From SPCO01 sp964579825 (GTDB taxonomy: Bacteria; Chloroflexota; Limnocylindria; Limnocylindrales; CSP1-4), in NCBI GenBank assembly GCA_964579825.1, contig CAZOHT010000001.1, forward strand, positions 62,001 through 126,000: DNA of 64,000 nucleotides, written 5' to 3'. The notes under the pieces were generated by a model that made no database searches, was not told where the DNA came from, and worked only from the letters and a program-made list of their open reading frames with translations. This document shows, one piece after another, positions 53,041 through 60,747 of this stretch (position 1 is the first letter of the stretch; each line of letters opens with the position of its first letter). The translations under genes and the position numbers were made by a program.

Positions 53041-54432
53041 TCAGTCGGCGTAGATCAGCTCGCGGACCGCGGCGATCTCTCGGCGCAACTCGTCGTTGAC
53101 GGCCGACTCGCGGGTGATCTTGTCGCAGGCGTGGAGGACCGTGGAGTGGTCGCGTCCACCCAGCTCCGCCCCGATGCGCAGCAGCGAGACGTCCGTCTCC
53201 TCGCGCATGAGGAACATGGCGATCTGGCGCGGCATCACGATGGCCTTGTCGCGCTTCTGGCCCTGCAGGACGTCCATCGGGACGCTGTAGTAGTCGGACA
53301 CGGCGCGGGCGATCCGCTCCGGCGTGACCTGGCGCTTCTTGGGGTTGTACAGGACGTTCGAGAGGACGGCCTGGGCCAGTTCGATGCTGATGGGCATCGC
53401 GCCCATGCTCGCGTAGGCGACGATCCGGTTGAGGGCGCCCTCGAGCTCGCGGATGTTGCTGACGACCTTGCGCGCGATGAACTCGATGACGTCCGACGTG
53501 ATCGGGACCGCCCCTTCCTCCGCTTTGGCGCGCAGGATCGCGATGCGAGTCTCGAGGTCCGGCGCGGTCAGGTCCGCGATGAGGCCCCACTCGAACCGAC
53601 TGCGCAGCCGCTCCTCCAGCGTCAGGATCGCCTTGGGCGGCCGGTCCGAGCTCAGGACGATCTGCTTCCCGTCCTCGTGGATGGCGTTGAACGTGTGGAA
53701 GAACTCTTCCTGCGTCCGCTCCTTGTCCGCGATGAACTGGATGTCGTCGATGAGCAGGAGGTCGATCCGACGGTAACGCGCCCGGAAGTCGTCGATCTTG
53801 CCCTGCTGGATGCTGGTGATGAATTCGTTCGTGAACTTCTCGGACGTGGCGTAGACGACGCGCTTGCGTGGGAACTTCGCCGCGACCTGGTTGCCGATGG
53901 CGTGCATCAGGTGGGTCTTGCCGAGCCCGACGCCGCCGTACAGGAAGAGCGGGTTGTAGGCGTGGCCCGGGCGCTCCGCCACGGACAGGCTGGCGGCGTG
54001 GGCCAGGCGATTGGCCGACCCGACGATGAAGTTGCTGAACGTGTAGCGCGGGTTGATGTTGGACGTCCCGCCCTCCCCGCCGACGCGGGTGGGCTCGAGG
54101 CGGACCTGGGCCGTCGTGCCGATCCTGGGCGACGGCTCCGCCTCCGGGCTTCGGTCGGCAGCCTCGCCGCCCGCGACCGTCTCCGGCGTCGTCCCCACGA
54201 CGAACTCCACCTGGACGCTGTAGCCGACGATCCGGGCCAGGGTCTGGCTGATCAAGGACCGGTAGCGGGTCTCGAGCCAGTCCTTCGCAAAGCCGTTGGG
54301 CACCGCGATCTTGAACTTCTGGTCGTCGACATCGATGAGCTGCGTGTCGCGGACCCAGGTCTCGTAGTTGGCAGGTGACAGCGAAACCTGCAACTCACCA
54401 AGGGCGGCTCGCCAGACCTGCTTCGCGTCCAT
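53041..54432 (-). CDS. dnaA: Chromosomal replication initiator DnaA
   Basis: 463 residues. Domain I starts DAKQVWRAALGELQVSLSPA; a short Pro/Ala/Glu domain II spans ~95-125. The AAA+ domain has Walker A GGVGLGKTHLMHAIG and Walker B LLLIDDIQFI; domain IV has the helix-turn-helix signature ELGGRDHSTVLHACDKI, which binds DnaA boxes. The start is ATG 54432, where conserved sequence begins. It is divergent from rpmH; a TTGCAG-N18-TATCCT promoter candidate lies at 54622-54651. Confidence 0.97.
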   Translation of the reverse strand: MDAKQVWRAALGELQVSLSPANYETWVRDTQLIDVDDQKFKIAVPNGFAKDWLETRYRSLISQTLARIVGYSVQVEFVVGTTPETVAGGEAADRSPEAEPSPRIGTTAQVRLEPTRVGGEGGTSNINPRYTFSNFIVGSANRLAHAASLSVAERPGHAYNPLFLYGGVGLGKTHLMHAIGNQVAAKFPRKRVVYATSEKFTNEFITSIQQGKIDDFRARYRRIDLLLIDDIQFIADKERTQEEFFHTFNAIHEDGKQIVLSSDRPPKAILTLEERLRSRFEWGLIADLTAPDLETRIAILRAKAEEGAVPITSDVIEFIARKVVSNIRELEGALNRIVAYASMGAMPISIELAQAVLSNVLYNPKKRQVTPERIARAVSDYYSVPMDVLQGQKRDKAIVMPRQIAMFLMREETDVSLLRIGAELGGRDHSTVLHACDKITRESAVNDELRREIAAVRELIYAD

Positions 54433-54621
54433 TCGTTCGATCGGATCCTGCGGTGTAGGGGTGACCGTGGATGGTGACCGCCCAGTTCCCTGGACGACCG
54501 GAGTCGGGGCCGCGAGCGTGTCGAAGTTGCCGCCGTGCACCGGGTTCGCGCGTTGGTTTCGGGGCGTTCGGAAGGGCTCCCCGAGTGCTCCGCCAGCGTT
54601 CCCGGCGCCGAAGGTCCGGAG

Positions 54622-54651
54622 AGGATAGCACCGGCTCGTTCGGCGCTGCAA
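54622..54651 (-). promoter_or_regulatory. Putative dnaA promoter TTGCAG-N18-TATCCT
   Basis: Read on the minus strand: -35 at 54651-54646, -10 at 54627-54622, giving a leader of about 185 nt before dnaA. The 563-bp dnaA-rpmH spacer otherwise holds no gene and only one weak DnaA-box-like 9-mer (near 54470). Confidence 0.4.
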
Positions 54652-54852
54652 GGCGATTCTGCTATACCCTGGGGGAGTATCGGTGCATGACAGCTCCGCG
54701 AGCGGATCGGCCGTCCAGTATGGGCGCATCCGAGGCCGGGCGGGTACCCCGTACGTTGGTCCAGGGCCGGATCCGGGTCCGGCAGCCGGACCCCTCGGGA
54801 GCCGGGTCCGACCGAGCGTCGGTCGCCCGGGCGCGCGCGAGCGTGGCGATGT

Positions 54853-54882
54853 TTGACACCCCTTCGAGGCCCGCCGTATCAT
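54853..54882 (+). promoter_or_regulatory. rpmH operon promoter TTGACA-N18-TATCAT
   Basis: Perfect -35 at 54853-54858 and TATCAT at 54877-54882. Transcription from about 54890 gives a leader of about 105 nt before rpmH. Confidence 0.7.
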
Positions 54883-54995
54883 CCGCCGGACGAAGACGCG
54901 CCTCGCGCTATCTGGCGCCCGGCGCGTTTGCGTGCCTCTAGGGGTCGAGACACGATCGCCCCGAGGCCGGCAAGAGAGGATCCCGGACAGTCCCG

Positions 54996-55130
54996 ATGAA
55001 GCAGACCTACCAGCCCAAGAAGCGACACCGCGCCAAGGAACACGGCTTCCGAGCCCGGATGCGGACTCCCGGCGGTCGACGCGTGGTCGCAGCACGACGG
55101 GCCCGCGGTCGAAAGCGGCTGACGGCCTGA
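54996..55130 (+). CDS. rpmH: 50S ribosomal protein L34
   Basis: 44 residues: MKQTYQPKKRHRAKEHGF, then RARMRTPGGRRVVAARRARG and a basic end, the invariant L34 pattern. The start is ATG 54996 with an AGAGAGGA-type ribosome-binding site upstream. It is the first gene of the rpmH-rnpA-yidD-yidC-khpB series divergent from dnaA. Confidence 0.97.
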   Translation: MKQTYQPKKRHRAKEHGFRARMRTPGGRRVVAARRARGRKRLTA

Positions 55131-55498
55131 CGACCGAGCGCGGCACCCACGCGCCGCGGCTCACGATGCTCTCCCACCCGCAGGACTTCGCGGCGATCCA
55201 GGGAGCCGGTACCTCACGGTCCCACCCCTACTTCTCCGCTCGGTTCCTCCGGACCGACCTCGAGACGACCCGATTCGGTCTGTCGACCGGGCGCAAGCTC
55301 GGTGGCGCGGTGGTCCGGAACCGGGTCCGACGACGGCTTCGAGAGGCGCTACGGGCGATGGCTCCGTCGTTCCAGCCCGGCTGGGACGTCCTCATCATCG
55401 TCCGGCCTGCGATCGTCGAGGCCGACCATGACGCGCTGGTCGGGGCGCTTCGCCGGCTCCTCACCAGGGGCGGCGTGCTTGGAGGGCCCACGGGGTGA
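55127..55498 (+). CDS. rnpA: Ribonuclease P protein component, probable CTG start
   Basis: 123 residues from CTG 55127. The core TRFGLSTGRKLGGAVVRNRV followed by RRRLREALR is the RNase P protein signature. The first ATG in frame (55166) falls inside the conserved N-terminal R-L...DF element (RLTMLSHPQDFAAI), so it would lose conserved residues. CTG 55127 overlaps the rpmH stop as CTGA and restores them. The protein assists the RNase P RNA in tRNA 5' processing. Confidence 0.85.
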   Translation: MTTERGTHAPRLTMLSHPQDFAAIQGAGTSRSHPYFSARFLRTDLETTRFGLSTGRKLGGAVVRNRVRRRLREALRAMAPSFQPGWDVLIIVRPAIVEADHDALVGALRRLLTRGGVLGGPTG

Positions 55499-55701
55499 AG
55501 TGGTTCGGGATCGGGTTGATCAGGGCGTACCGGGTCGTGTTCGCCTGGTTGCCGGCCAGCTGCCGATACGAACCGAGTTGCTCGCACTACACGGAGCAGG
55601 CCATCCAGAAGTACGGGCTCATCAAGGGGAGCTGGCTCGGTGCCAAGCGCATCGCGCGATGCCAGCCATGGGGCGGGAGCGGCTATGACCCCGTCCAGTA
55701 G
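55495..55701 (+). CDS. yidD: Membrane protein insertion efficiency factor YidD
   Basis: 68 residues. The family motif CRYEPSCSHYTEQAIQKYG and the later RCQPWGGSGYDPV are exact YidD features. GTG 55495 overlaps the rnpA stop. It helps membrane protein insertion together with the next gene product. Confidence 0.95.
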   Translation: MKWFGIGLIRAYRVVFAWLPASCRYEPSCSHYTEQAIQKYGLIKGSWLGAKRIARCQPWGGSGYDPVQ

Positions 55702-55707
55702 CGAGCT

Positions 55708-56913
55708 GTGCCCCTCGTGCTCATGACCTGGCGACCCATCCTGCGGCGGGCGGCGCCGGTCCTCTTCCTGTCCCTCCTCGTCCTGATCCTGGCCGCCTGC
55801 GCCGCGCCAGGGACGGTCGGCAGCCCCGGGGCCTCCGGGGCGCCGAGCGTGTCCGCGACACCGATCCCCCCACTCGAGCCTGCCCAGCCCGGTGGCGATC
55901 CGGTGGCGTTCATCTCCTGGATCTTCACGCCGATCTTCCAGGCGATGTTCATCGTCCTGTGCGCGGTCTACCAGTTCCTCGAGAACCTGGGCGTCCCGGC
56001 GGCCATCGGCTGGGCGATCGTGGTCCTCACCCTCCTGGTCCGCGTCATCGTCATCCCGCTGTACCGCAAGCAGCTGGTCTCGACCAAGCGGACCCAGATG
56101 CTCCAGCCCGAGCTGCGCGAGATCCAGAAGCGCTACAAGGGCGACACGATCAAGGTTCGCACGGCCCAGCAGGAGCTGATGAAGGAGCGCGGGGTCAACC
56201 CCCTCGCGGGCTGCTTCCCGCTCCTGCTCCAGATGCCGCTGCTCCTGATCATGTACTCGGTCATCAGCACGGGCCTCACCAACCCGGACCCGACCGCCAT
56301 GCTGACCGTCGCCGGCGTCCAAGTCGTGGACCTGCAGTGCACCAATATCGACCCGGTCACCGGCGTCCAGAACATGTACCAGCCGTGCATCGACACGATC
56401 ATCCCGCTCTTCGGCGGGATCGACGTCAGCAAGCCATCCACGATCTTCAGCGTGACGATCGCCGGGTTCGTCCTCGGCCTGTCCATCCTGGCCGTGATCT
56501 CCGCGGCCCTCCAGCTCGTCCAGTCACGGATGATGCTGCCCGTCGCCGATCCCGAGAACGACGACCCCAACACCCGGATCCAGCGCCAGACGATGCTGTT
56601 CCTGCCGCTCATCTCCGTCGCCTACGGTGGATTCCTGCCGGCCGGCCTGTTCATCTACTGGATCACCGCCAACATCTTCTCGATCGTCCAGCAGTACCTC
56701 ATCGTGGGCTGGGGGGCGATGTTCCCATTCCTTGGCTGGACACCCAAGTTCGCGGAGGATCACACCCCGCGCTTCCCGGTGACCATGCCACCCGTACCAG
56801 AGGCAAGCAAGCGTGCGGCCATCCTGACCGACGCCGACAAGAAGACCACGGCCGAAAAGACGATCCGCCCCCGCGAGCGGGGCCGTCAGGGCCGACGAGG
56901 GAGACGACGCTGA
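55708..56913 (+). CDS. yidC: Membrane protein insertase YidC/Oxa1
   Basis: 401 residues from GTG 55708; ATG 55723 is an equally good start, as it leaves a lipoprotein-type signal ending LILAAC. Five membrane segments of the Oxa1/SpoIIIJ type follow: GWAIVVLTLLVRVIVIPLYR contains the hydrophilic-groove arginine, then ERGVNPLAGCFPLLLQMPLL, and the end YWITANIFSIVQQYLI. A long extracellular loop lies near residues 195-235. The C-terminal tail is basic, as expected for ribosome contact. Confidence 0.93.
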   Translation: MPLVLMTWRPILRRAAPVLFLSLLVLILAACAAPGTVGSPGASGAPSVSATPIPPLEPAQPGGDPVAFISWIFTPIFQAMFIVLCAVYQFLENLGVPAAIGWAIVVLTLLVRVIVIPLYRKQLVSTKRTQMLQPELREIQKRYKGDTIKVRTAQQELMKERGVNPLAGCFPLLLQMPLLLIMYSVISTGLTNPDPTAMLTVAGVQVVDLQCTNIDPVTGVQNMYQPCIDTIIPLFGGIDVSKPSTIFSVTIAGFVLGLSILAVISAALQLVQSRMMLPVADPENDDPNTRIQRQTMLFLPLISVAYGGFLPAGLFIYWITANIFSIVQQYLIVGWGAMFPFLGWTPKFAEDHTPRFPVTMPPVPEASKRAAILTDADKKTTAEKTIRPRERGRQGRRGRRR

Positions 56914-56914
56914 C

Positions 56915-57931
56915 ATGAGTGCGTACAAGGAATTCTCCGGGAAGACCGTGGAAGAGGCCCTGCGCCTCGCCCGCGAGGAGTTCGGCGTCGAGCTGAACGA
57001 CCTGGACTTCGAGATCCTCACTCCGGGCAGCCGCGGCGTGCTGGGGATGGGTGCCGAGTCGGCCCGCATCGTCGCCGCGCCCAGGGCCGAGCTCGGTGGG
57101 GCCGCGCCGAAGCGCGAAGCCGCCGCCGCCAAGCCGCTCCCCGCGCCCGCCGCCCCCAGGGACGACCGGCCGCGCGACGATCGTCCGCCACGTCGCGATG
57201 ACCGCCCACCGCGTCAGGACGCGCCGGCCCAGGGTTCGGCCGACGGGGCCGCGCCCGCACCGCGTGGGGACCGCCCACCTCGACGCGATGACCGGCCGCG
57301 CCGGGATGACCGGCCGCGCCGGGACGACCGTGGCCCCCGCCGCGACGATCGCTCGGGACGGCCCACGTCCGCAGACCTGTCTGCCTCGGAGGCCGCCGAA
57401 GTCGCCGCCGCCCGTGGCTCCCTCGCCGCGGAGCGCGCGGATCTCGAGGCCGCCGACGCCTCGCCCGAGGCCCTCGCCGCCGGCAAGGCGATCCTCGAGC
57501 AGCTCATGACCCACCTCGGCTTCGACGTCCGCGTCGAGGTCCAGGCCGGTGAGACCAGCCGCCTCAACGTCGTCGGCGACGGCGATGAGCGGGAGGCCCT
57601 CGGCGCGCTCATCGGGCGCAAGGGCGAGCGCCTCTCGGCCCTCCAGCACCTGGTCAACCTCATGCTCTCGAAGGAGATGGGGACCTGGACCCGGGTCCTG
57701 GTGGACGTCGAGGACTACCGCGGCCGGCGCGAGCGCCAGTTGCGCGACCTGGCCGAGCGGGCGGCGGCCCGGGTCGTCGAGACCGGCAAGATGCTCCAGC
57801 TCGAGCCGATGCCGGCCCTCGAGCGTCGCTGGATCCACCTCACGCTTCGCGACAACCCCGATGTCGCCACGCAGTCGATCGGCGAGGAGCCGAATCGACG
57901 AGTCGTGCTCGTCCCGCGCGGCGGCGTCTGA
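56915..57931 (+). CDS. khpB: KhpB/Jag RNA-binding protein with long charged linker
   Basis: 338 residues. The N-terminal Jag domain is MSAYKEFSGKTVEEALRLAR; the KH domain contains ALIGRKGERLSALQHLVNLM and the R3H domain RERQLRDLAERAAARVVETG followed by ERRWIHLTL. The Jag and KH domains are separated by an Arg/Asp/Pro-rich linker (~82-150) built of DRPRRDD-type repeats, longer than usual and probably disordered. ATG 56915 is one base after the yidC stop. It binds RNA and influences cell envelope growth in Firmicutes. Confidence 0.9.
   Translation: MSAYKEFSGKTVEEALRLAREEFGVELNDLDFEILTPGSRGVLGMGAESARIVAAPRAELGGAAPKREAAAAKPLPAPAAPRDDRPRDDRPPRRDDRPPRQDAPAQGSADGAAPAPRGDRPPRRDDRPRRDDRPRRDDRGPRRDDRSGRPTSADLSASEAAEVAAARGSLAAERADLEAADASPEALAAGKAILEQLMTHLGFDVRVEVQAGETSRLNVVGDGDEREALGALIGRKGERLSALQHLVNLMLSKEMGTWTRVLVDVEDYRGRRERQLRDLAERAAARVVETGKMLQLEPMPALERRWIHLTLRDNPDVATQSIGEEPNRRVVLVPRGGV
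57158..57364 (+). repeat. Internal repeats encoding the RDD-rich linker of KhpB
   Basis: The clearest copies are the near-identical 18-bp units around 57292-57330 (form CGCCGGGATGACCGGCCG). They encode Arg-Asp-Asp-Arg-Pro motifs and are likely to vary in number between strains. Confidence 0.7.
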
Positions 57932-58037
57932 GCGCGTCCCGACCGGCAGCGATGCCTGGAGGTCCGTCACGGCCGGTGCGACCGAGGCGTCTCCGAGACG
58001 GACCCAGCCGTCACGAGGCCGTGACGCGAACGCCTGA

Positions 58038-58043
58038 TAGGAT
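58038..58043 (+). promoter_or_regulatory. -10 box TAGGAT before the VanW-family gene
   Basis: Twelve bases before ATG 58056, giving at most a few bases of leader. Confidence 0.4.
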
Positions 58044-58055
58044 GGCGCCCCGCAG

Positions 58056-60065
58056 ATGAGCAGGAAGCCGCGCAACCCCGCCCAGAACGCCACGGGACAC
58101 GTCCAGCCGGACGCGGTCCCGACCGAGGTCGTCCCGGTCCCGGATCCGGCCGTCGATCCGAGCGTGGCTGCGGCGACGCCGTTGGCTCCGGCGCCGACCG
58201 CGCCGACGTCCGAGGTGGCCGTCGAGCCGGCGTTCGAGACCCACGCTGACCCACCCTCCCGCCGCCGATCCTCGATCGCCCTGCGCTTCGGCGTCGCATT
58301 CCTCGTCGGGATGCTCGCGGCGATGGCGCTCGGCGTCGGTGCCCTGTATGCCTACGACCAGCAGTACGTCGGGCGTGTGCTTCCGGGCGTCAGCGTCGGT
58401 GACGTCGACCTGTCGGGGATGACCGAAGCCGAGGCCGCCGCCGCCTTGACCTCCGCGTATGCGTCCCTGGGCGAGGGCACGGTGACCGTGACCGGGCCCG
58501 ACGGCGACGTGACGTTCAGCTACGCGGAGCTCGGTCGCGCCCCCGATGTCGCCGCGATGACGGCGGCCGCCCTGGCGGCGGGTCGGAACGGCAATCCCGC
58601 CGAGCGGGCCATCTCGAACGCCCGAGTCGCGCTCAAGGGCCTGACCATCGAACCACGCGTGACCCTCGACGAGGCCGCGGTGGCCACGCACCTCGAGTCG
58701 CTCGCCGCCTCGCTGGGGCGGGCCCCGACCGAGGCCTCCGTCACCGCCGACGACAAGTACGTCTACACGGTGGTGCCCGGGACCGTCGGTCGCCGCGCGG
58801 ACCCGACCGCGCCGATCGCCGAGATCAGCGACGCCCTGGCCGCGCTCGACGCCCCCGCCACGCTGACCGTCGACCTCCCCGTCACCGCTGTCGAGCCGGC
58901 GGTCACGACGGAAGAGGCGACCATCGCGAAGGAGACCGCCGAACGAGTCGCCGGTCGGATCGACCTCACGGTCGGCAAGGACGTGTTCGCCATCCCGACC
59001 AGCCGACTCCGCGCCTGGGTCACCTTCGCCCCGACGGACGACGGCGGCTACCGTCCGATCGTCGACACGGCGCCACTCACGGAGTTGCTCGAGACGATGG
59101 CGCCCCGCATCGACAAGCCGGCCGTCAACGCCTCGTTCACGACGAGCGGCGGCCGGATCACCGGCGTCACCAAGAGCGCGCGCGGCCACACCCTGGACGT
59201 GCCGGGCACGATCACCCGCATCCAGACGTTGCTCGATACGAGGTACGACGGACCGACCGGGAAGGTCCTGTATCCCGCGCTGGCCAAGGTCGACCCGGCC
59301 CTCACGACGGCCGAAGCCGAAGCCGTCCGGCCGAAGATGAAGAAGGTGTCCGAGTGGACGACCTACTTCCCGATCACGATCAAGAATGGGTTCGGCGCCA
59401 ACATCTGGATCCCGGCGCTCACGATCGACGGGTACGTGGTCGGTCCGCGCGAGGAATTCAGTTTCTGGAAGGCCGTCGGGCCGGTCACCCGCGAGAAGGG
59501 CTACAAGCAGGGCGGCGCGATCATCAACGGCCGGACCGAGCCGCAGGGCGCCCTGGCCGGCGGGATCTGCTCCTGCTCGACGACGCTGTTCAACGCGGCG
59601 CTGCGTGCCGGCTACGAGATGGGCGCCCGGCGCAACCACTACTACTACATCGATCGCTACCCGCTCGGCCTCGATGCGACCGTGTTCATCAGTGGCTCCG
59701 GCTCCGTCCAGGACATGACCTGGACCAACGACACGGACTATCCCGTCCTGATCCGCGGCTACAAGATCCAGCAGGGCAGCAGCGGCTACGTCAAGTTCGT
59801 GCTGTACAGCGTGCCCACCGGCCGCAAGGTCATCATCGGCTCGCCGACCGTCAAGAACGTCCGCCAGGCGACCGATACGGTCCAGTACACGACGAGCCTC
59901 CCGGCCGGGTCGAGCCAGCGCATCGAGTACCCGGTGGACGGCAAGCAGGTCTGGCGGACGATCACGGTCAAGGACCGGGACGGCAATGTCCTGCGGACCA
60001 AGACCTACTACTCGAACTACTCTCGCATCACGGGGATCACGCTGGTCGGGCGCCCGGCGGAGTAG
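58056..60065 (+). CDS. VanW-family protein with peptidoglycan-binding domains
   Basis: 669 residues: cytoplasmic Pro/Ala-rich N-terminus (1-70), one membrane helix (~73-98), two PG-binding-4-type domains (~105-215 and ~235-355, as found before L,D-transpeptidases), a VanW domain (~395-530; IKNGFGANIWIPALTIDGYV, FSFWKAVGPVTREKGYKQGG, GGICSCSTTLFNAALRAGYE) and a C-terminal beta-rich part. It probably acts on or binds the cell wall from outside. The VanW function is unknown, although the family occurs near vancomycin-resistance genes; nothing here indicates resistance. Confidence 0.85.
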   Translation: MSRKPRNPAQNATGHVQPDAVPTEVVPVPDPAVDPSVAAATPLAPAPTAPTSEVAVEPAFETHADPPSRRRSSIALRFGVAFLVGMLAAMALGVGALYAYDQQYVGRVLPGVSVGDVDLSGMTEAEAAAALTSAYASLGEGTVTVTGPDGDVTFSYAELGRAPDVAAMTAAALAAGRNGNPAERAISNARVALKGLTIEPRVTLDEAAVATHLESLAASLGRAPTEASVTADDKYVYTVVPGTVGRRADPTAPIAEISDALAALDAPATLTVDLPVTAVEPAVTTEEATIAKETAERVAGRIDLTVGKDVFAIPTSRLRAWVTFAPTDDGGYRPIVDTAPLTELLETMAPRIDKPAVNASFTTSGGRITGVTKSARGHTLDVPGTITRIQTLLDTRYDGPTGKVLYPALAKVDPALTTAEAEAVRPKMKKVSEWTTYFPITIKNGFGANIWIPALTIDGYVVGPREEFSFWKAVGPVTREKGYKQGGAIINGRTEPQGALAGGICSCSTTLFNAALRAGYEMGARRNHYYYIDRYPLGLDATVFISGSGSVQDMTWTNDTDYPVLIRGYKIQQGSSGYVKFVLYSVPTGRKVIIGSPTVKNVRQATDTVQYTTSLPAGSSQRIEYPVDGKQVWRTITVKDRDGNVLRTKTYYSNYSRITGITLVGRPAE

Positions 60066-60066
60066 G

Positions 60067-60091
60067 GACGACGGCGTGTCGCGCCGTTGTC
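60067..60091. terminator. Bidirectional hairpin between the VanW gene and tmRNA
   Basis: A 10-bp stem (GACGACGGCG with CGCCGTTGTC, one G-T pair) and a 5-base loop lie directly between two convergent transcripts. There is no T tract on either side. Confidence 0.55.
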
Positions 60092-60114
60092 GGGACCGCC
60101 CACGGCGGGGTGGT

Positions 60115-60489
60115 TGGTGGAGATGGGGGAGAGTCGAACTCCCCGTCCAGGACCCTTCCTCGGAGACCACTACGAGCGTGTCCGATGGTTTGTCGTCGAC
60201 CGCCCGGACGGGCATCGGCACTCTGCCGGGCGGTCCAGTCACGTGCCCCTAGATCGGGCTTGACTCCGGACTACGTGACGCTGGTCCGGATCGCAGCCCC
60301 GCTAAGTGACGCTTCCACGACCCGCGAGGCGGAGGTCGCTTCCACGCTCACTCTACTGCCTAAGCAGCGAGAGCGAGAGTCGACTGGCGGTTGCCAGGTA
60401 CTTCGTTTTGCCACCTGATTTACGAGGCCCAGTGGCGTCCTCGGCTCGCGTTCCCCGGCTTCCAGGCCCTGTCGAAACCACACATCCCC
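60115..60489 (-). ncRNA. ssrA: Transfer-messenger RNA (tmRNA)
   Basis: About 375 nt on the minus strand. The 5' end GGGGATG pairs with CATCTCC before the encoded ACCA at 60115, forming the 7-bp acceptor stem. The universal GGTTTCGACAGGG follows the 5' end, and the T arm reads GGGAGTTCGACTCTCCC. The tag frame ends at a TAG (60362-60360) and its last codons encode STLALAA, the usual degradation signal; upstream it reads QNEVPGNRQ. The exact resume codon is not certain: a GCA is present nearby but in another frame. It rescues stalled ribosomes with SmpB, which is not in the window. Confidence 0.9.
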
Positions 60490-60518
60490 ACAGGTCCAAG
60501 CACCGGCTCGGATGCGGG

Positions 60519-60524
60519 ATGCTA
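60519..60524 (-). promoter_or_regulatory. Possible -10 box TAGCAT for tmRNA
   Basis: On the minus strand, about 30 nt upstream of the mature 5' end, so a short precursor would be trimmed by RNase P. No clear -35. Confidence 0.3.
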
Positions 60525-60612
60525 CACCACGGCGGTCGAACCGGCCACTCATCGGGCGCGCGTCGCGGGACCCAGGACGAACGAGCCATCCCCGGACCCA
60601 GCCTCGGACTGG

Positions 60613-60618
60613 TAAGGT
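60613..60618 (+). promoter_or_regulatory. -10-like box TAAGGT upstream of the riboswitch
   Basis: Initiation would fall at about 60625, right at the base of the riboswitch P1 stem. Confidence 0.35.
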
Positions 60619-60619
60619 T

Positions 60620-60735
60620 GCACCTGGCCGAACCTCCTCATCGAGGACGGGGGACCCACCCTTTCGGGGCGAATCGCACCAGCGACGGCGATCCCAACGC
60701 CGAGCCCGACAGCTCACCTCGCAGGCCACGCGGGC
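60620..60735 (+). ncRNA. ydaO/yuaA-type c-di-AMP riboswitch
   Basis: Conserved blocks in the right order: TCATCGAGGACGGGGGACCC (60639-60658), then TTTCGGGGCGAATCGC, and finally CGAGCCCGACAGCTCACCTC with GCAGGC (60710-60725). The outer stem TGGCC (60625-60629) pairs with GGCCA (60724-60728). This matches the c-di-AMP-sensing ydaO motif seen before wall, osmolyte and transport genes in Gram-positive bacteria. It ends about 12 nt before the MFS gene, so it could act on its ribosome-binding region. Identification is from remembered consensus, not a model search. Confidence 0.8.
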
Positions 60736-60747
60736 GCTTCGAGGTAC

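Noticed and set aside
52788..54378. 529-codon plus-strand frame opposite dnaA
   Set aside because: No recognisable motif; it is a shadow of dnaA and runs through the oriC spacer.
58056..60065. Vancomycin-resistance gene
   Set aside because: VanW domains are common in wall-associated proteins without vanHAX. None of those genes is present.
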